From JADJYF01 sp965278995 (GTDB lineage Bacteria > Pseudomonadota > Gammaproteobacteria > Ga0077536): 64,000 bases of DNA. The notes beneath the pieces were generated by a model, which saw nothing but the letters and a program-made list of their open reading frames with translations, had not been told where the DNA came from and ran no database searches. The stretch is from the NCBI GenBank assembly GCA_965278995.1, contig OZ257136.1:1054001-1118000 (forward strand), written 5' to 3'. The translations under genes were made by a program, and so were the position numbers. Below are positions 44,919-54,281 of this stretch, one piece after another (positions within the stretch are counted from its first letter, which is position 1; each line of letters begins with the position of its first letter).

Positions 44919-46403
44919 TCAGTGCTTGGCGGCGAGCGCCGTTCCGGCTGCGGTCGCCTCGTCGGCGTACAGTGCACGTGCGCCGAAACGCATCTGATGC
45001 GGTCGGCCGAGTTTGGCGGCAGCAAAGTCGATCGCGAATTTCTGCGTCAACTTTTCACCATCCCAGGCATAGGCCTTGAAATACTGCACTTCGCCGGCGG
45101 CACCTTCCTTCTTGTCCCAGTTACCGAGTAACGACGAGGTGTAATAAATACGCTTGCCGTCCCAGCTCTGCGACAGCATGTTGACCTGATCGCCAATCTT
45201 CTGCGTGAAGATCTCTTTCGCTGCGTGCGGATTGGAGACATCGAACAACCGTGTCATGCCATCGTTCCAAGTGTTGACCCAGAGCAGCTTGTCATCGGCG
45301 GAAATCGAGATGTCGACCGGCAACGGGATTTTGCTCGCGTCGCCGATATCACCAACAGCCTGCGATTGCCATTCGCCTTTTTCGTCGACATAGAGCAGCC
45401 AGATCTTCGAGGTCAGCGCCGTTGTCGTGAAGCAGTAGTCATGCTGCGCACCCCAGGCACACCGCACTTCGAGCGGCGCCCCAGGTACGTCCAGGATCTT
45501 TTTCGGTTTTCGCGTATGCAGATCCCAGATCACGGCAGTATTGCCGAAACGCTTCATGGCTTCGGCATCGCCCATCATTTTGCCGAGATCCATCATGTAG
45601 TTGTTCCAGCCGGTGAATGAGGAGGTCACCAGTGCGTTGAGCCGTGGCAATGCGCGCACGTCGTAACCATAGCCGTCGGCGAATTTCCCCGATTTGATCG
45701 CGCCCTGCAGGTCGCCGTCTTTCGGCATCCAGTAGGTCGCGATGTATTCCCCCTCGTTGGTGTATTCGACGAGAGCGGTCTGCCCACCATGATCGGTGTG
45801 ATTGGACAAGCCGGTGATCAGCATCCGACCGGGCATGGCATAGGTCGAATGCGGGCCGACGACACCGCCACTCTTGTCGACGAAATCCGTAATCGTCTTG
45901 AACAAGGTCGGCTTGGCCGGATCGGAGTGGATGTCGAAGATGAAAATCTTGTTGGTATCGAGCGTGGCGCCCCACAGATAGCGCCGGTCGTCGGTCAAGT
46001 CGGAATGATGTGCTTCGTTGCGGCCACCGACCGACAAGGAGGCGATGACCTTGCCATAGTCTTTGGCTGCCGGATTGACGCCGACCGTGACCAGTTTGTC
46101 CTGTTCGTCGCCCAGGCCTTCGACACCGAGAGTCCAGATGTAGACGTAGTCTTCCTGGCCGACAATCTTGGCCATGTACGGCGACAGACAGGTTTCGTCG
46201 GCAGCGACATCGGCCATCGCGCACACACTGAGCAGGCCCAGTGCAAAGTGCGCCCAGCGTGCCGCCAGCGTTCTGCGTAGTTTACCGTCGACGCTGCTGC
46301 CAATACGGGCTGATTGATGGACTGATTGGCCCGGGTGGCCCGATTTGTCACTTGTGCCAGCCAGGCAATGGCCAGACTGGAAATTGCGATAGCGATCGTT
46401 CAT
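44919..46403 (-). CDS. mtoX: SBP56-family methanethiol oxidase
   Basis: This 494-residue protein matches selenium-binding protein 56 along most of its length: SPYMAKIVGQEDYVYIWT, EAHHSDLTDDRRYLWGA, GPHSTYAMPGRML, DVRALPRLNALVTSSFTG, and GRPHQMRFGARALY at the C-terminus. Bacterial MtoX is a periplasmic copper enzyme that oxidises methanethiol to formaldehyde, hydrogen sulfide and hydrogen peroxide. The ATG at 46403 is chosen because AAAGGGGAAA lies upstream. The signal-like hydrophobic stretch (LAARWAHFALGLLSVCAMA) starts only after about 45 residues, an unusually long n-region. The SCO1-MauG fusion 21 bases downstream supports the mtoX assignment. His residues near HHSD may bind copper. Confidence 0.9.
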   Translation of the reverse strand: MNDRYRNFQSGHCLAGTSDKSGHPGQSVHQSARIGSSVDGKLRRTLAARWAHFALGLLSVCAMADVAADETCLSPYMAKIVGQEDYVYIWTLGVEGLGDEQDKLVTVGVNPAAKDYGKVIASLSVGGRNEAHHSDLTDDRRYLWGATLDTNKIFIFDIHSDPAKPTLFKTITDFVDKSGGVVGPHSTYAMPGRMLITGLSNHTDHGGQTALVEYTNEGEYIATYWMPKDGDLQGAIKSGKFADGYGYDVRALPRLNALVTSSFTGWNNYMMDLGKMMGDAEAMKRFGNTAVIWDLHTRKPKKILDVPGAPLEVRCAWGAQHDYCFTTTALTSKIWLLYVDEKGEWQSQAVGDIGDASKIPLPVDISISADDKLLWVNTWNDGMTRLFDVSNPHAAKEIFTQKIGDQVNMLSQSWDGKRIYYTSSLLGNWDKKEGAAGEVQYFKAYAWDGEKLTQKFAIDFAAAKLGRPHQMRFGARALYADEATAAGTALAAKH

Positions 46404-46486
46404 GCGTTTCCCCTTTGCAGACACCGTGCGGTTCGCGCCGCCTGCGGACCATAGCACCTCGATCCGGCGCCGACCAGTAGGCCAAA

Positions 46487-48745
46487 TCACGTCTGGCCGA
46501 GTGCGCTGGTCGAGGCCAGGAACGCCAGCCGGAAGACCTCCGTTGCAATCGCAGCCAGTATCAGCAGTGCGCAATAGTCGGCCAGCGGTGCGATCGCCGA
46601 ACCCAGTAGCGGTAGCAGGGCCGCAGTCGTGAGCAGTGGTCCGTATGCGGTCGGTTCTGCGCCCGTGGGCCAGCTCAACGCCAGTGCGCTGACACAGGCC
46701 GCGAGGGTCATCCAACTGAACGGGAGTCCGGCCCAGCCGGACAGTCCGAGCGCCAGCGCAACGCCAGCGACAGCCGGAACCAGGCGAAGCAAGGTCTGGT
46801 TCACGCCCAACCGTTCGCGCCCTTGGTCACCCGCGCACAACACCCGCAGCACAGTGGCTTGCAGCAACAACAGAGCAAGCATGATCCAGGGTGTGCTGGC
46901 GGTCAGCGTGGCGTAGCGTTGCGCAGCACTGACCAGGGTGCCTTCGAGACGATAATCAGCCGCACTCAAGCCGAGTTCGTGTTCCAGCAGCAAACGCACA
47001 CGTGCGAGCCGTGCATCGGGCGCAAGCTGGCCGGGCGCAAGGCGAACGACGACGCGAGCCTCGTTGGCCGCTATCGCTACGTACGGCTCGACCACCGCAG
47101 CGCGCACAGCGCGCGGGAGTCGACGGTAGATCAGATTCAAATCGAACGCATTAAAGGCAACACCACCATTCAGTTGCTCGGCCACGCGCAAGGTCGAGGC
47201 GAGCGAGCGGACGAAGATGCGCCCAGGGAGCGCCTCCATCGCGACGTGTATGGCCGTAATGCGGTCGACTATCGTCGGCGTAAACCAGTTGTCGTCGAGG
47301 GCGTTATCGTGCTCGATAGCTGCGAGCAATTCGTCGTCCGGGTTGTTCGTTTCCTGTGCTTCGGGCAGCGTCGGGGCGGGCGGAAAAGCGAGCAGTATGT
47401 CGAGTTCAAACTCGTTATCCACATGTCGTGATGCCGTGACGCCGGCAGCGGAAGGGACATGCAGCCATGGCTCGGGTCGTGGTGCCTGCTCGAGCAGGAC
47501 AATGCCGCCGGCGCCCAGCACGCTCGCAGCGACCAGCGGTGCTCGCCAGCGCGGTGTCGCGCCGTCGGCAGCGAGCGCAGCGCGGGTTGGCGGCAACCGG
47601 AGCAGCGTCGCAAGCGCCGGTAACAGGGTCACGCCGACGAACAGCGCGCTCAATGCAACGAGCAAGAGCAGCATGCCGAATTCGGCAAGTGCAGCGACGG
47701 GTGCGAATACCAGTGCAATACCGGCACAGACCAGGCCGATGACACCAGACAGTCCGATGACTGCGTGCACGGTCTGTCCGACTGGCGCAGCGACGCTGAA
47801 GGCCATCTGCATCCGGCCAAGCGACAGCGCGTTTGCGGCCAATGCCAGCGGTACCATAACCACGGACAGATTGTTCAAGGCGAGCCCGCTCCAGCCTGCC
47901 AGACCCAGGCTGCACAGGACGCTCGCCAGCGTGGTTGTCGTGACGATAAAAAATCTACGCCTGTCGCGCACTCGGCCGGCAATGACGAGGCCGAGCAGCG
48001 GCACGCTGAACGCAGCTCCGCGCACCAGGTCGTCGGCCAGCGCCCGGGCGCGCCGCTCTGCCTCGAGCGGCGCACCGCTCAGGGTCGCGTGCAGCGTCGG
48101 CAGTCGCTGCGCAAGAACGGTGGCAATCGCCGCGAGTGTTACAGGCCTGTTCTGCGTCGCGGCAGTCAGCAACTCACCTGCAGCGGGAAAGCTGGTCAGG
48201 CAGACCGGGCAACGCATATTGATGGCGTATGCCAGACGCGCAATCAGCGTGGGGGCGATACCGGCAGGCGCGAGGACGACTTCGATGAATGTCGTGTGAC
48301 CGTCACCGCTGACCAGCGTGTCGCGATAGAGCGGGCTGCTGGTCAGCTCGGTCCAAGCCCGTTCAAGATCCACGTCGTCGCGTCGCAACGTGCGGTAATT
48401 GTCGGCCAGTGCGGCCAGTCTGCCATCGACATTGCGGACCAGCGGCGCGTCGAGCAGTGATTGAACGGCGCTAACACCGGGGATGCTGCGAAGATTATCG
48501 ACCAGTTCGCCGATGGTTCGCAGCGTTGAAGGCGCCAGCAGCGGCCCGTCCGGGGTTGCGGTGATGACGACGAATTCCTGCAACCCGTAGCGCGCCGCAA
48601 TTTCGCGCCGGTGTGCAGCGTCGGCGTCGCTTTCGAGGGTGGCGTCGTAATCGACCCTGCCCACACCTGACACCGCAATCGCCAGCAGCGCCAGACAAAG
48701 GCTGAGCGTCAGCCATGGGCGTCGCGCGGACTGCCGCAGCGCCAC
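46487..48745 (-). CDS. RND/MMPL-family membrane protein
   Basis: This 752-residue inner-membrane protein has two repeats of one N-terminal helix, a periplasmic loop and five membrane helices. Helix 1 is at about 11-28, then a loop of about 200 residues, helices near 238-390, a second loop near 425-635, and a final helical group. The first loop carries a CPVC pair (Cys179, Cys182). The GTG at 48745 is used; in-frame sequence upstream reads HVERPLAVALRQ, so a different start is possible. It transports an unknown lipid or hydrophobic compound, or acts as an MmpL-type exporter. It is 83 bases upstream of mtoX and may be co-transcribed. Confidence 0.75.
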   Translation of the reverse strand: MALRQSARRPWLTLSLCLALLAIAVSGVGRVDYDATLESDADAAHRREIAARYGLQEFVVITATPDGPLLAPSTLRTIGELVDNLRSIPGVSAVQSLLDAPLVRNVDGRLAALADNYRTLRRDDVDLERAWTELTSSPLYRDTLVSGDGHTTFIEVVLAPAGIAPTLIARLAYAINMRCPVCLTSFPAAGELLTAATQNRPVTLAAIATVLAQRLPTLHATLSGAPLEAERRARALADDLVRGAAFSVPLLGLVIAGRVRDRRRFFIVTTTTLASVLCSLGLAGWSGLALNNLSVVMVPLALAANALSLGRMQMAFSVAAPVGQTVHAVIGLSGVIGLVCAGIALVFAPVAALAEFGMLLLLVALSALFVGVTLLPALATLLRLPPTRAALAADGATPRWRAPLVAASVLGAGGIVLLEQAPRPEPWLHVPSAAGVTASRHVDNEFELDILLAFPPAPTLPEAQETNNPDDELLAAIEHDNALDDNWFTPTIVDRITAIHVAMEALPGRIFVRSLASTLRVAEQLNGGVAFNAFDLNLIYRRLPRAVRAAVVEPYVAIAANEARVVVRLAPGQLAPDARLARVRLLLEHELGLSAADYRLEGTLVSAAQRYATLTASTPWIMLALLLLQATVLRVLCAGDQGRERLGVNQTLLRLVPAVAGVALALGLSGWAGLPFSWMTLAACVSALALSWPTGAEPTAYGPLLTTAALLPLLGSAIAPLADYCALLILAAIATEVFRLAFLASTSALGQT

Positions 48746-48929
48746 CGCAAGCGGTCGTTCGACATGTGCGGATGTTCCCAGGCTGGCTCTCGACTTATCG
48801 TTCGCGTTGGCGCCGCTTTCGCATGATAGCGCTGCGGTGGTTCATCAGGGTGCAAGCCCGGTTGGAAATTGTCGATGGCGATGCCATCATGCCGGCCCGC
48901 CGGTCATGGCGGAATGCCGTGGATGACGC

Positions 48930-49730
48930 ATGACTGATATCGACCGGGATAGCATCTGGAAAGTGATGGCCGAACTCGCCGAGGTTGCGGCCCGCGAGAC
49001 CTTGCCGCGCTTTCGCTTGCCGATGGTCATCGAGAACAAGCTCGGCGCTGGCGGGTTCGACCCGGTCACGCAGGCCGACAAAGCGGCCGAAGCAGCACTG
49101 CGCAATGCGATAGCTGCGCGCTTTCCCGAGCACGGTCTGCGCGGCGAAGAGGGCGAGGATCAGCCCGGCAGCGGGCCTTTTGCCTGGATCATCGACCCCA
49201 TCGATGGCACGCGCTCGTTCATGAGTGGCATGCCGACCTGGGGGACGCTCATTGGTCTGCTCGAAAACGGCGTTCCTCGTTTCGGCATGATGAGTCAGCC
49301 GTTCGTCGGCGAACGGTTCATCGGTGGCGACGGTGTCGCAGAACTGGTGCGCGGAAGGGAAGTGACGCGCTTGTGCTGCCGGTCGACCACAACACTCGCG
49401 CAGGCCACCTTGTTTGCGACCACGCCGGACATGTTTGCGCCGGGTCGCGAGCGCGATGCGTTCGACGCACTGGCTGCGAATGTCCGACTCACGCGCTATG
49501 GCGCCGATTGCTACGCCTATTGTCTGCTCGCTGCCGGCCACCTCGATCTGGTGGTCGAAGCCAGTCTCGGTTTCTATGACATCGCGCCGCTCATTCCGAT
49601 CATCGTTGCCGCCGGCGGGGTGGTGACTGACTGGTCAGGGCGACCACTGCTCGGCGGTGGACGCGCTGTGGCAGCGGCGACACCGGCACTGCTGGAAGCG
49701 GCGCTCGAACACCTTGCCGGCGCACTGTGA
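48930..49730 (+). CDS. hisN: Inositol monophosphatase-family phosphatase, HisN-like
   Basis: This 266-residue enzyme has the metal-dependent phosphatase motifs GEEGEDQPGSG, WIIDPIDGTRSFMSG, and the C-terminal GADCYAYCLLAAGHLDLVVEA. The RSFMSGMPTWGTLIGL segment and the non-WD C-terminal motif match histidinol-phosphatase HisN rather than inositol monophosphatase SuhB. It removes phosphate from L-histidinol phosphate, or a related monoester. Its stop overlaps the next gene by 4 bases (GTGA). Confidence 0.8.
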   Translation: MTDIDRDSIWKVMAELAEVAARETLPRFRLPMVIENKLGAGGFDPVTQADKAAEAALRNAIAARFPEHGLRGEEGEDQPGSGPFAWIIDPIDGTRSFMSGMPTWGTLIGLLENGVPRFGMMSQPFVGERFIGGDGVAELVRGREVTRLCCRSTTTLAQATLFATTPDMFAPGRERDAFDALAANVRLTRYGADCYAYCLLAAGHLDLVVEASLGFYDIAPLIPIIVAAGGVVTDWSGRPLLGGGRAVAAATPALLEAALEHLAGAL

Positions 49731-50737
49731 CCGAGACGGCGAACCGTGCAGTCGTCGTGTGCGCGCGGTTCCAACCGCCGCACCGTGGCCATCTCGACGC
49801 CATCGCGCAAGCCGCAGCGAGCGGCGCGCGCGTATTGGTTGTCATGCTCGGTGCGGAGGAGTCGCGCTCACTGCGCAATCCGTGGAGCGATGCCGAAAGG
49901 CGCGCAATGATTACAAGCGGCCTGCCGCCGGGGACCGAGGTCGACATTATCGGTGTCCGTGATCGCCGCTACGATCGCCTCCGCTGGACGCGGAAAATCG
50001 AAGAGGCGGTGCGGCGTAAACTCGGGCCCTGGGCAACGGTGACGCTGCAGGCCGATCTCGAAACACGGAGCGACCTACCGCCATGGCCGGCAGCGTGGTT
50101 GACTGACGCCCGCGCAGCGCGATTCGTCGAGCGCGAGAATCTGCTGCGAGCTCTCCTGTTCTGGGGCGACACCCGCCACGCCCAGGATAGCGTCGCGACC
50201 CATCTGATACCGTCTGCACGAGGGTCGATGCAGGTCTTCGTCGCCGGCGAGGATTTTGCTGCCCTACGAGCCGAAGCGGCGTTCATTCGCGCCGGCAAAG
50301 CGCGTTGGGCCGGTGCACCGTATCCGCCGATTTTTGTCACGGTCGATGCACTCGTGTGCTGGGGCGTTGAAGTCCTGTTGATTGAACGGGGACGGCTTCC
50401 GGGTGCTGGTCTGCTGGCACTGCCCGGTGGCTTTCTCGACCCTCAGGAGAACCTGCTCGCCGCCTGCCGGCGCGAGCTGCTGGAAGAAACAGGCGTCGAT
50501 GCCGGGGCGCTGGCACCGCTCACCATGGAGGTCTTCGACGACCCTTACCGCTCGCTGCGCGGACGTACGATTACCCATCTGTTTCAGTTTGTTTTCGATG
50601 CGGCTGCGCCGCGTCCACTGGCGGTGGGTGGCGACGATGCGCGACATGCGTTGTGGACGCCACGCACGGCGCTCCGCCCGCAGACGCTGTTTGAGGATCA
50701 CTACGCCATGCTCCAGTGCATGTTGAATCTCGATTGA
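49727..50737 (+). CDS. nadM: Bifunctional NMN adenylyltransferase / Nudix hydrolase (NadM-Nudix)
   Basis: This 336-residue protein joins two domains. The N-terminal (1-170) is a nicotinamide-nucleotide adenylyltransferase with the HxGH-type motif PPHRGHL and an arginine-rich SLRNPWSDAERRAMI, making NAD from NMN and ATP. The C-terminal (about 195-330) is an ADP-ribose-type Nudix domain with GGFLDPQENLL and RRELLEETGVD. The order matches NadM-Nudix of Synechocystis. The GTG start overlaps the hisN-like stop. It probably recycles NAD. Confidence 0.9.
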   Translation: MTETANRAVVVCARFQPPHRGHLDAIAQAAASGARVLVVMLGAEESRSLRNPWSDAERRAMITSGLPPGTEVDIIGVRDRRYDRLRWTRKIEEAVRRKLGPWATVTLQADLETRSDLPPWPAAWLTDARAARFVERENLLRALLFWGDTRHAQDSVATHLIPSARGSMQVFVAGEDFAALRAEAAFIRAGKARWAGAPYPPIFVTVDALVCWGVEVLLIERGRLPGAGLLALPGGFLDPQENLLAACRRELLEETGVDAGALAPLTMEVFDDPYRSLRGRTITHLFQFVFDAAAPRPLAVGGDDARHALWTPRTALRPQTLFEDHYAMLQCMLNLD

Positions 50738-50795
50738 GCTGCTGTGCCAGCCCCGGTTTCAATGGTTCGGCAGCAGCGGCCGCTATGTTGAGGAG

Positions 50796-51797
50796 ATGAA
50801 CGCGACGTCATACTCAGATTTTCTCCTGCAGGCCCAGTGGTCCAGGCGCCTGTTCGCCGCACTGGCCTGCTGCGCGTTATCCACCAACGCGGCTGCGCTC
50901 GACCCGTCGCGTGGCCTGAGTCGCGCGGTCGACGAACTGGCCAACGCCTCGAGTGCCCAGCAGCTGCGCTTCGTCGACGCAGCTGTCGAAGAGCTCGCGA
51001 AAGCTCATCGACAGCTGAGCGCCGAGGCTGGCGGCGCTGCGCCGCGCTGGGCCGGCAGCACGCGCAACTTCAACAGCCGGCTGCAGGCGGCCGCTGCCGC
51101 TGCCCATCGCGGCGCAGCCGTACGTATCCTGGCTGAAGCGGATGGCACTGTGCGCGTCGTCGTCGGCTCGCAACCAGCACGTCAGTTCATGATCACGGCA
51201 CCGACAGCAGGTGGCGGCGCCACGCTTGAACGGGCCATTCTGCGACGCTTCTGTCGCGACGACGGTTGCGGGCGCGCACCGGGCCGAAAGCGCGCCGCGG
51301 AACGCGCAACGACGCAAGCCATCGCGCGCACCTTGTTTGCCCGCCCGACTCATGGCCTGGCACCGACCCCCGCAACTCCCGTCAGCGATCGACAGGCCAC
51401 TATACGCTCGGACCGTGCCGCGCTGGTCGCAGCGCTGCCGCCCGGCGACGATGGACTGCGCTGTCGCGCAGATCTGGCGCCACATGCGCGACTCTACGCC
51501 AGCGCCTGTCGCGAACTCACACGCGAAATCCGTGCCCTGGCCGCAGCCGTGCATGCCGCCGCTCGCCGAGGTGTGCATATCGCTTGGCCGATGATTGCAC
51601 TGCCGCCGCGCCGCAACCCGTCAGACAAGCTGGTATTCAACGATCATGGCGACGAGGTCGTGCTGGCGTTGCCGGCGCTGGCTCGAGCGCCTGAGCTGCG
51701 CGCGCAACTGGTACCCTGGCTGCAGGAGCGGCTGGCCGGCCACCCGAGCGAGTTGCCGTTCGAGCCGCCGTCGCGGCTGGTTTACGCGGTGCGTTGA
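50796..51797 (+). CDS. Secreted hypothetical protein, Ala/Arg-rich
   Basis: This 333-residue protein has a probable signal peptide (LFAALACCALSTNAAA, cleaved near residue 35). The mature part is rich in Ala and Arg, has one likely disulfide pair (RFCRDDGCGRA) and another Cys pair near residue 222 (LRCRADLA and SACREL). No enzymatic motif is recognised. AGGAG abuts the ATG at 50796, so another start may be used, but none better is visible. Function unknown. Confidence 0.6.
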   Translation: MNATSYSDFLLQAQWSRRLFAALACCALSTNAAALDPSRGLSRAVDELANASSAQQLRFVDAAVEELAKAHRQLSAEAGGAAPRWAGSTRNFNSRLQAAAAAAHRGAAVRILAEADGTVRVVVGSQPARQFMITAPTAGGGATLERAILRRFCRDDGCGRAPGRKRAAERATTQAIARTLFARPTHGLAPTPATPVSDRQATIRSDRAALVAALPPGDDGLRCRADLAPHARLYASACRELTREIRALAAAVHAAARRGVHIAWPMIALPPRRNPSDKLVFNDHGDEVVLALPALARAPELRAQLVPWLQERLAGHPSELPFEPPSRLVYAVR

Positions 51798-51916
51798 ACT
51801 TGCATGACGGCGCGGGCGTCCGACGGAGTCGGTCAATCAAAGCTTCGCAGAGACAGCCATCGTCGCCCGAGATTCAACTGCATTTTCCACTGCATTCATT
51901 CGAGAGGATCAGTCGC

Positions 51917-52237
51917 ATGACCCGATGTTGGAACGCTGCGAGCCTGCTCGCCTTAATGGTCGTTGCGGCAGCAGCCGGGGCGGAGGGCCGCTATCAGGCA
52001 GTACCGATACAATCGGGTGTCGAATACGGCACCGAGAAAGCGCTGATCCTCGATACGGTGGCCGGGCATCTGTGGATCTGGGTCGAAAGCCCGACCGTCG
52101 ATGGTGAACCCGGTGGACGTTACGTCATTTACCAGGGTCAGCTCACGCCCGGGCGCGACATCGGTGACGTCATGATGAAACAGGAATGGGAGGCGCGACC
52201 GGACGGCGCCGCCACCGGCGAGGGCAACAAACACTAA
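51917..52237 (+). CDS. Small secreted hypothetical protein
   Basis: This 106-residue protein has a clear signal peptide (MTRCWNAASLLALMVVAAAAGA) and a small beta-rich mature part (GHLWIWVESPTVDG, RYVIYQGQLTPG). GAGAGGAT precedes the ATG. No family is recognised. Confidence 0.6.
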   Translation: MTRCWNAASLLALMVVAAAAGAEGRYQAVPIQSGVEYGTEKALILDTVAGHLWIWVESPTVDGEPGGRYVIYQGQLTPGRDIGDVMMKQEWEARPDGAATGEGNKH

Positions 52238-52365
52238 GTCGGTCCAATGCGGGCTTGGCCCTCGCGGCGCCTTACGGTCTAATGCGACGGGGGACACCGT
52301 AGCCAAGCTGCGGCACGATACTCCCGGGCTGCCAGCCCGGGGCTGCACGCGCGAGGGGAGAGCAC

Positions 52366-52902
52366 ATGCCTAAATTGACTGAGGCCGAACGCGACGCGTT
52401 CCTGGCCGAACCTGCCATCATCATGAATATTGCAACGGTCGATGCCGACGGCGCGCCGCTGGTCACGCCTATCTGGTTCATCTACGAGGATGCGCGGATC
52501 TGGTTCACGCCACGCCAGCATTCCGAGTGGCTGCGCCATATCCGCCATGATCCGCGTGTTGCACTGAGCATCGACGAGACCAATGTACCGTACCGAAAAG
52601 TTGTGGTGCGCGGACGCGCGGCCATCGACTTCGAAGTCGGCAATGACAACGCCTGGCGCGATCGCTATCGCCGGATTGCCGCGCGCTATATCCCGTCCAA
52701 CGATGCCAACGCTTATGTCGATGGCACCGACGACCAGCCGCGCGCGCTGTGTTCAGTCGCGCTCGACGGAGCGGAACTGCGGAGTTGGCGTATGCCGACC
52801 GGCAGCGAGCCGTACCAGGGTATCTGGGCCAAACGCTATTGGACGGCCGACGCCAAAGTCAGGCGTGAACCACCCCAGGTATTCGAAAAAGGCGTCGACT
52901 GA
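52366..52902 (+). CDS. Pyridoxamine 5'-phosphate oxidase-like (flavin-binding) protein
   Basis: This 178-residue protein has the split-barrel flavin-binding fold: IMNIATVDADGAPLVTPIWFIYE and DARIWFTPRQHSEWLRHIRHDPRVALSIDE. It probably binds FMN or F420; the pattern does not resolve which, nor the substrate. GAGGGGAG precedes the ATG. It stands between two secreted/transport genes, and its neighbours give little functional hint. Confidence 0.8.
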   Translation: MPKLTEAERDAFLAEPAIIMNIATVDADGAPLVTPIWFIYEDARIWFTPRQHSEWLRHIRHDPRVALSIDETNVPYRKVVVRGRAAIDFEVGNDNAWRDRYRRIAARYIPSNDANAYVDGTDDQPRALCSVALDGAELRSWRMPTGSEPYQGIWAKRYWTADAKVRREPPQVFEKGVD

Positions 52903-53020
52903 CCAACAGCTACGGGAGCGCGTCGCGCGAGTACGCCGATTGTGCGCTCGCGCAACGCGGTTCTGCCCGGCGGCGTCTTTTTTCACCAGCCAGTCAGCGC
53001 TTTTGTAGTCAAGGTCATCC

Positions 53021-54271
53021 ATGCCGCGCCTCGCCGCCATCGACTCGACTTACGCCTGGGTGCGGGTGTTCGCCTGTCTTGGTCTGACCACGATTGGCAG
53101 CGCCGGTATGTACGTGGTGGTCGTCGCGCTGCCGGCGTTCCAGCTTGATTTCGGCATCTCGCGGGCCGACGCCTCGCTACCTTATACGATGGTCATGGTC
53201 GGTTTCGGTATCGGTGGCATCGTCATCGGCCGAGCGGTCGATCGCTGGGGCATTGTTCTCCCGCTCACCGTCACCACACTCGCGCTCGGCGCATCGTTTC
53301 GACTCGCTGGCGCCGTCGAAGGCTTGTGGACGTTCAGCCTCGTCCACATTCTGATTGGGGCTTTCGGTTGCGCGGCGGTGTTCGCCCCGCTGATTGCCGA
53401 CATATCGAAATGGTTCACCCGGCGACGCGGCCTGGCTGTTGCGATCTGCGCCAGCGGCAATTATCTGTCTGGCGCCATCTGGCCCGGCTTGCTGTATCGT
53501 TCGATCGCGGAACTTGGCTGGCGTGAAACCTATATTGTTACCGGCTATCTCGGCATGGCACTGATGCTGCCTCTGCTGCTTCTGATACGCCGCCACCCGC
53601 AGGTTGAGCAGACACTGGCCAGCCCGGGCGGTTCGGCTGGAACGCCGGCGCGATTAGGTCTGAGTCCGACCATGCTGATGGTGCTGTTGTGCGTGGCCGG
53701 ACTCGGCTGTTGCATGGCAATGGCCATGCCGCAGGTGCATATCGTGTCGCTCTGCGGCGATCTCGGTTTCGGCGCCGCGCGCGGTGCCGAAATGCTGTCG
53801 GTGATGCTCGCCTGCGGGATCGTCAGTCGCCTCGTCTTCGGCCATATTTCCGACAAGCTCGGCGGCCTGCGCACATTGCTCATCGGCTCGGCGATGCAAG
53901 GTGTCGCGCTGGCGTTGTTCCTGCCCGCCGATACGCTGGTCTCGCTGTATATCGTAGCGGCGGTGTTCGGGTTGTTTCAGGGCGGTATCGTGCCCTGCTA
54001 TGCGCTCATCGTGCGCGAATTCTTCCCCGCGAGCGAAGCAGGCAGCCGGCTTGGCATCGTGATATTTGCGACCATCGTCGGCATGGCCATCGGCGGTTGG
54101 ATCTCGGGCGCGATCTTCGATTGGACCGGCTCTTACACCGTCGCTTTCGTCAACGGCATCGGTTGGAATCTGGTGAATCTTTCAGTCGTGCTGTTCCTGC
54201 TGGCGCGTTCACGGCGGGCGGGGCGCGACGAAGCGCCACAGTCGACCGAATTCGCGCCGACTGTGAGCTGA
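53021..54271 (+). CDS. MFS transporter, monocarboxylate-like
   Basis: This 416-residue membrane protein has 12 predicted helices and MFS features: GRAVDRWG in the 2-3 loop (the G-x3-D-x2-G pattern of motif A), and a repeat in the second half (GHISDKLGG). It resembles oxalate/formate and monocarboxylate porters. The AAGG-type site before the ATG is weak. It converges with pncC. Substrate not predicted. Confidence 0.85.
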   Translation: MPRLAAIDSTYAWVRVFACLGLTTIGSAGMYVVVVALPAFQLDFGISRADASLPYTMVMVGFGIGGIVIGRAVDRWGIVLPLTVTTLALGASFRLAGAVEGLWTFSLVHILIGAFGCAAVFAPLIADISKWFTRRRGLAVAICASGNYLSGAIWPGLLYRSIAELGWRETYIVTGYLGMALMLPLLLLIRRHPQVEQTLASPGGSAGTPARLGLSPTMLMVLLCVAGLGCCMAMAMPQVHIVSLCGDLGFGAARGAEMLSVMLACGIVSRLVFGHISDKLGGLRTLLIGSAMQGVALALFLPADTLVSLYIVAAVFGLFQGGIVPCYALIVREFFPASEAGSRLGIVIFATIVGMAIGGWISGAIFDWTGSYTVAFVNGIGWNLVNLSVVLFLLARSRRAGRDEAPQSTEFAPTVS

Positions 54272-54281
54272 CTTACTGCAT

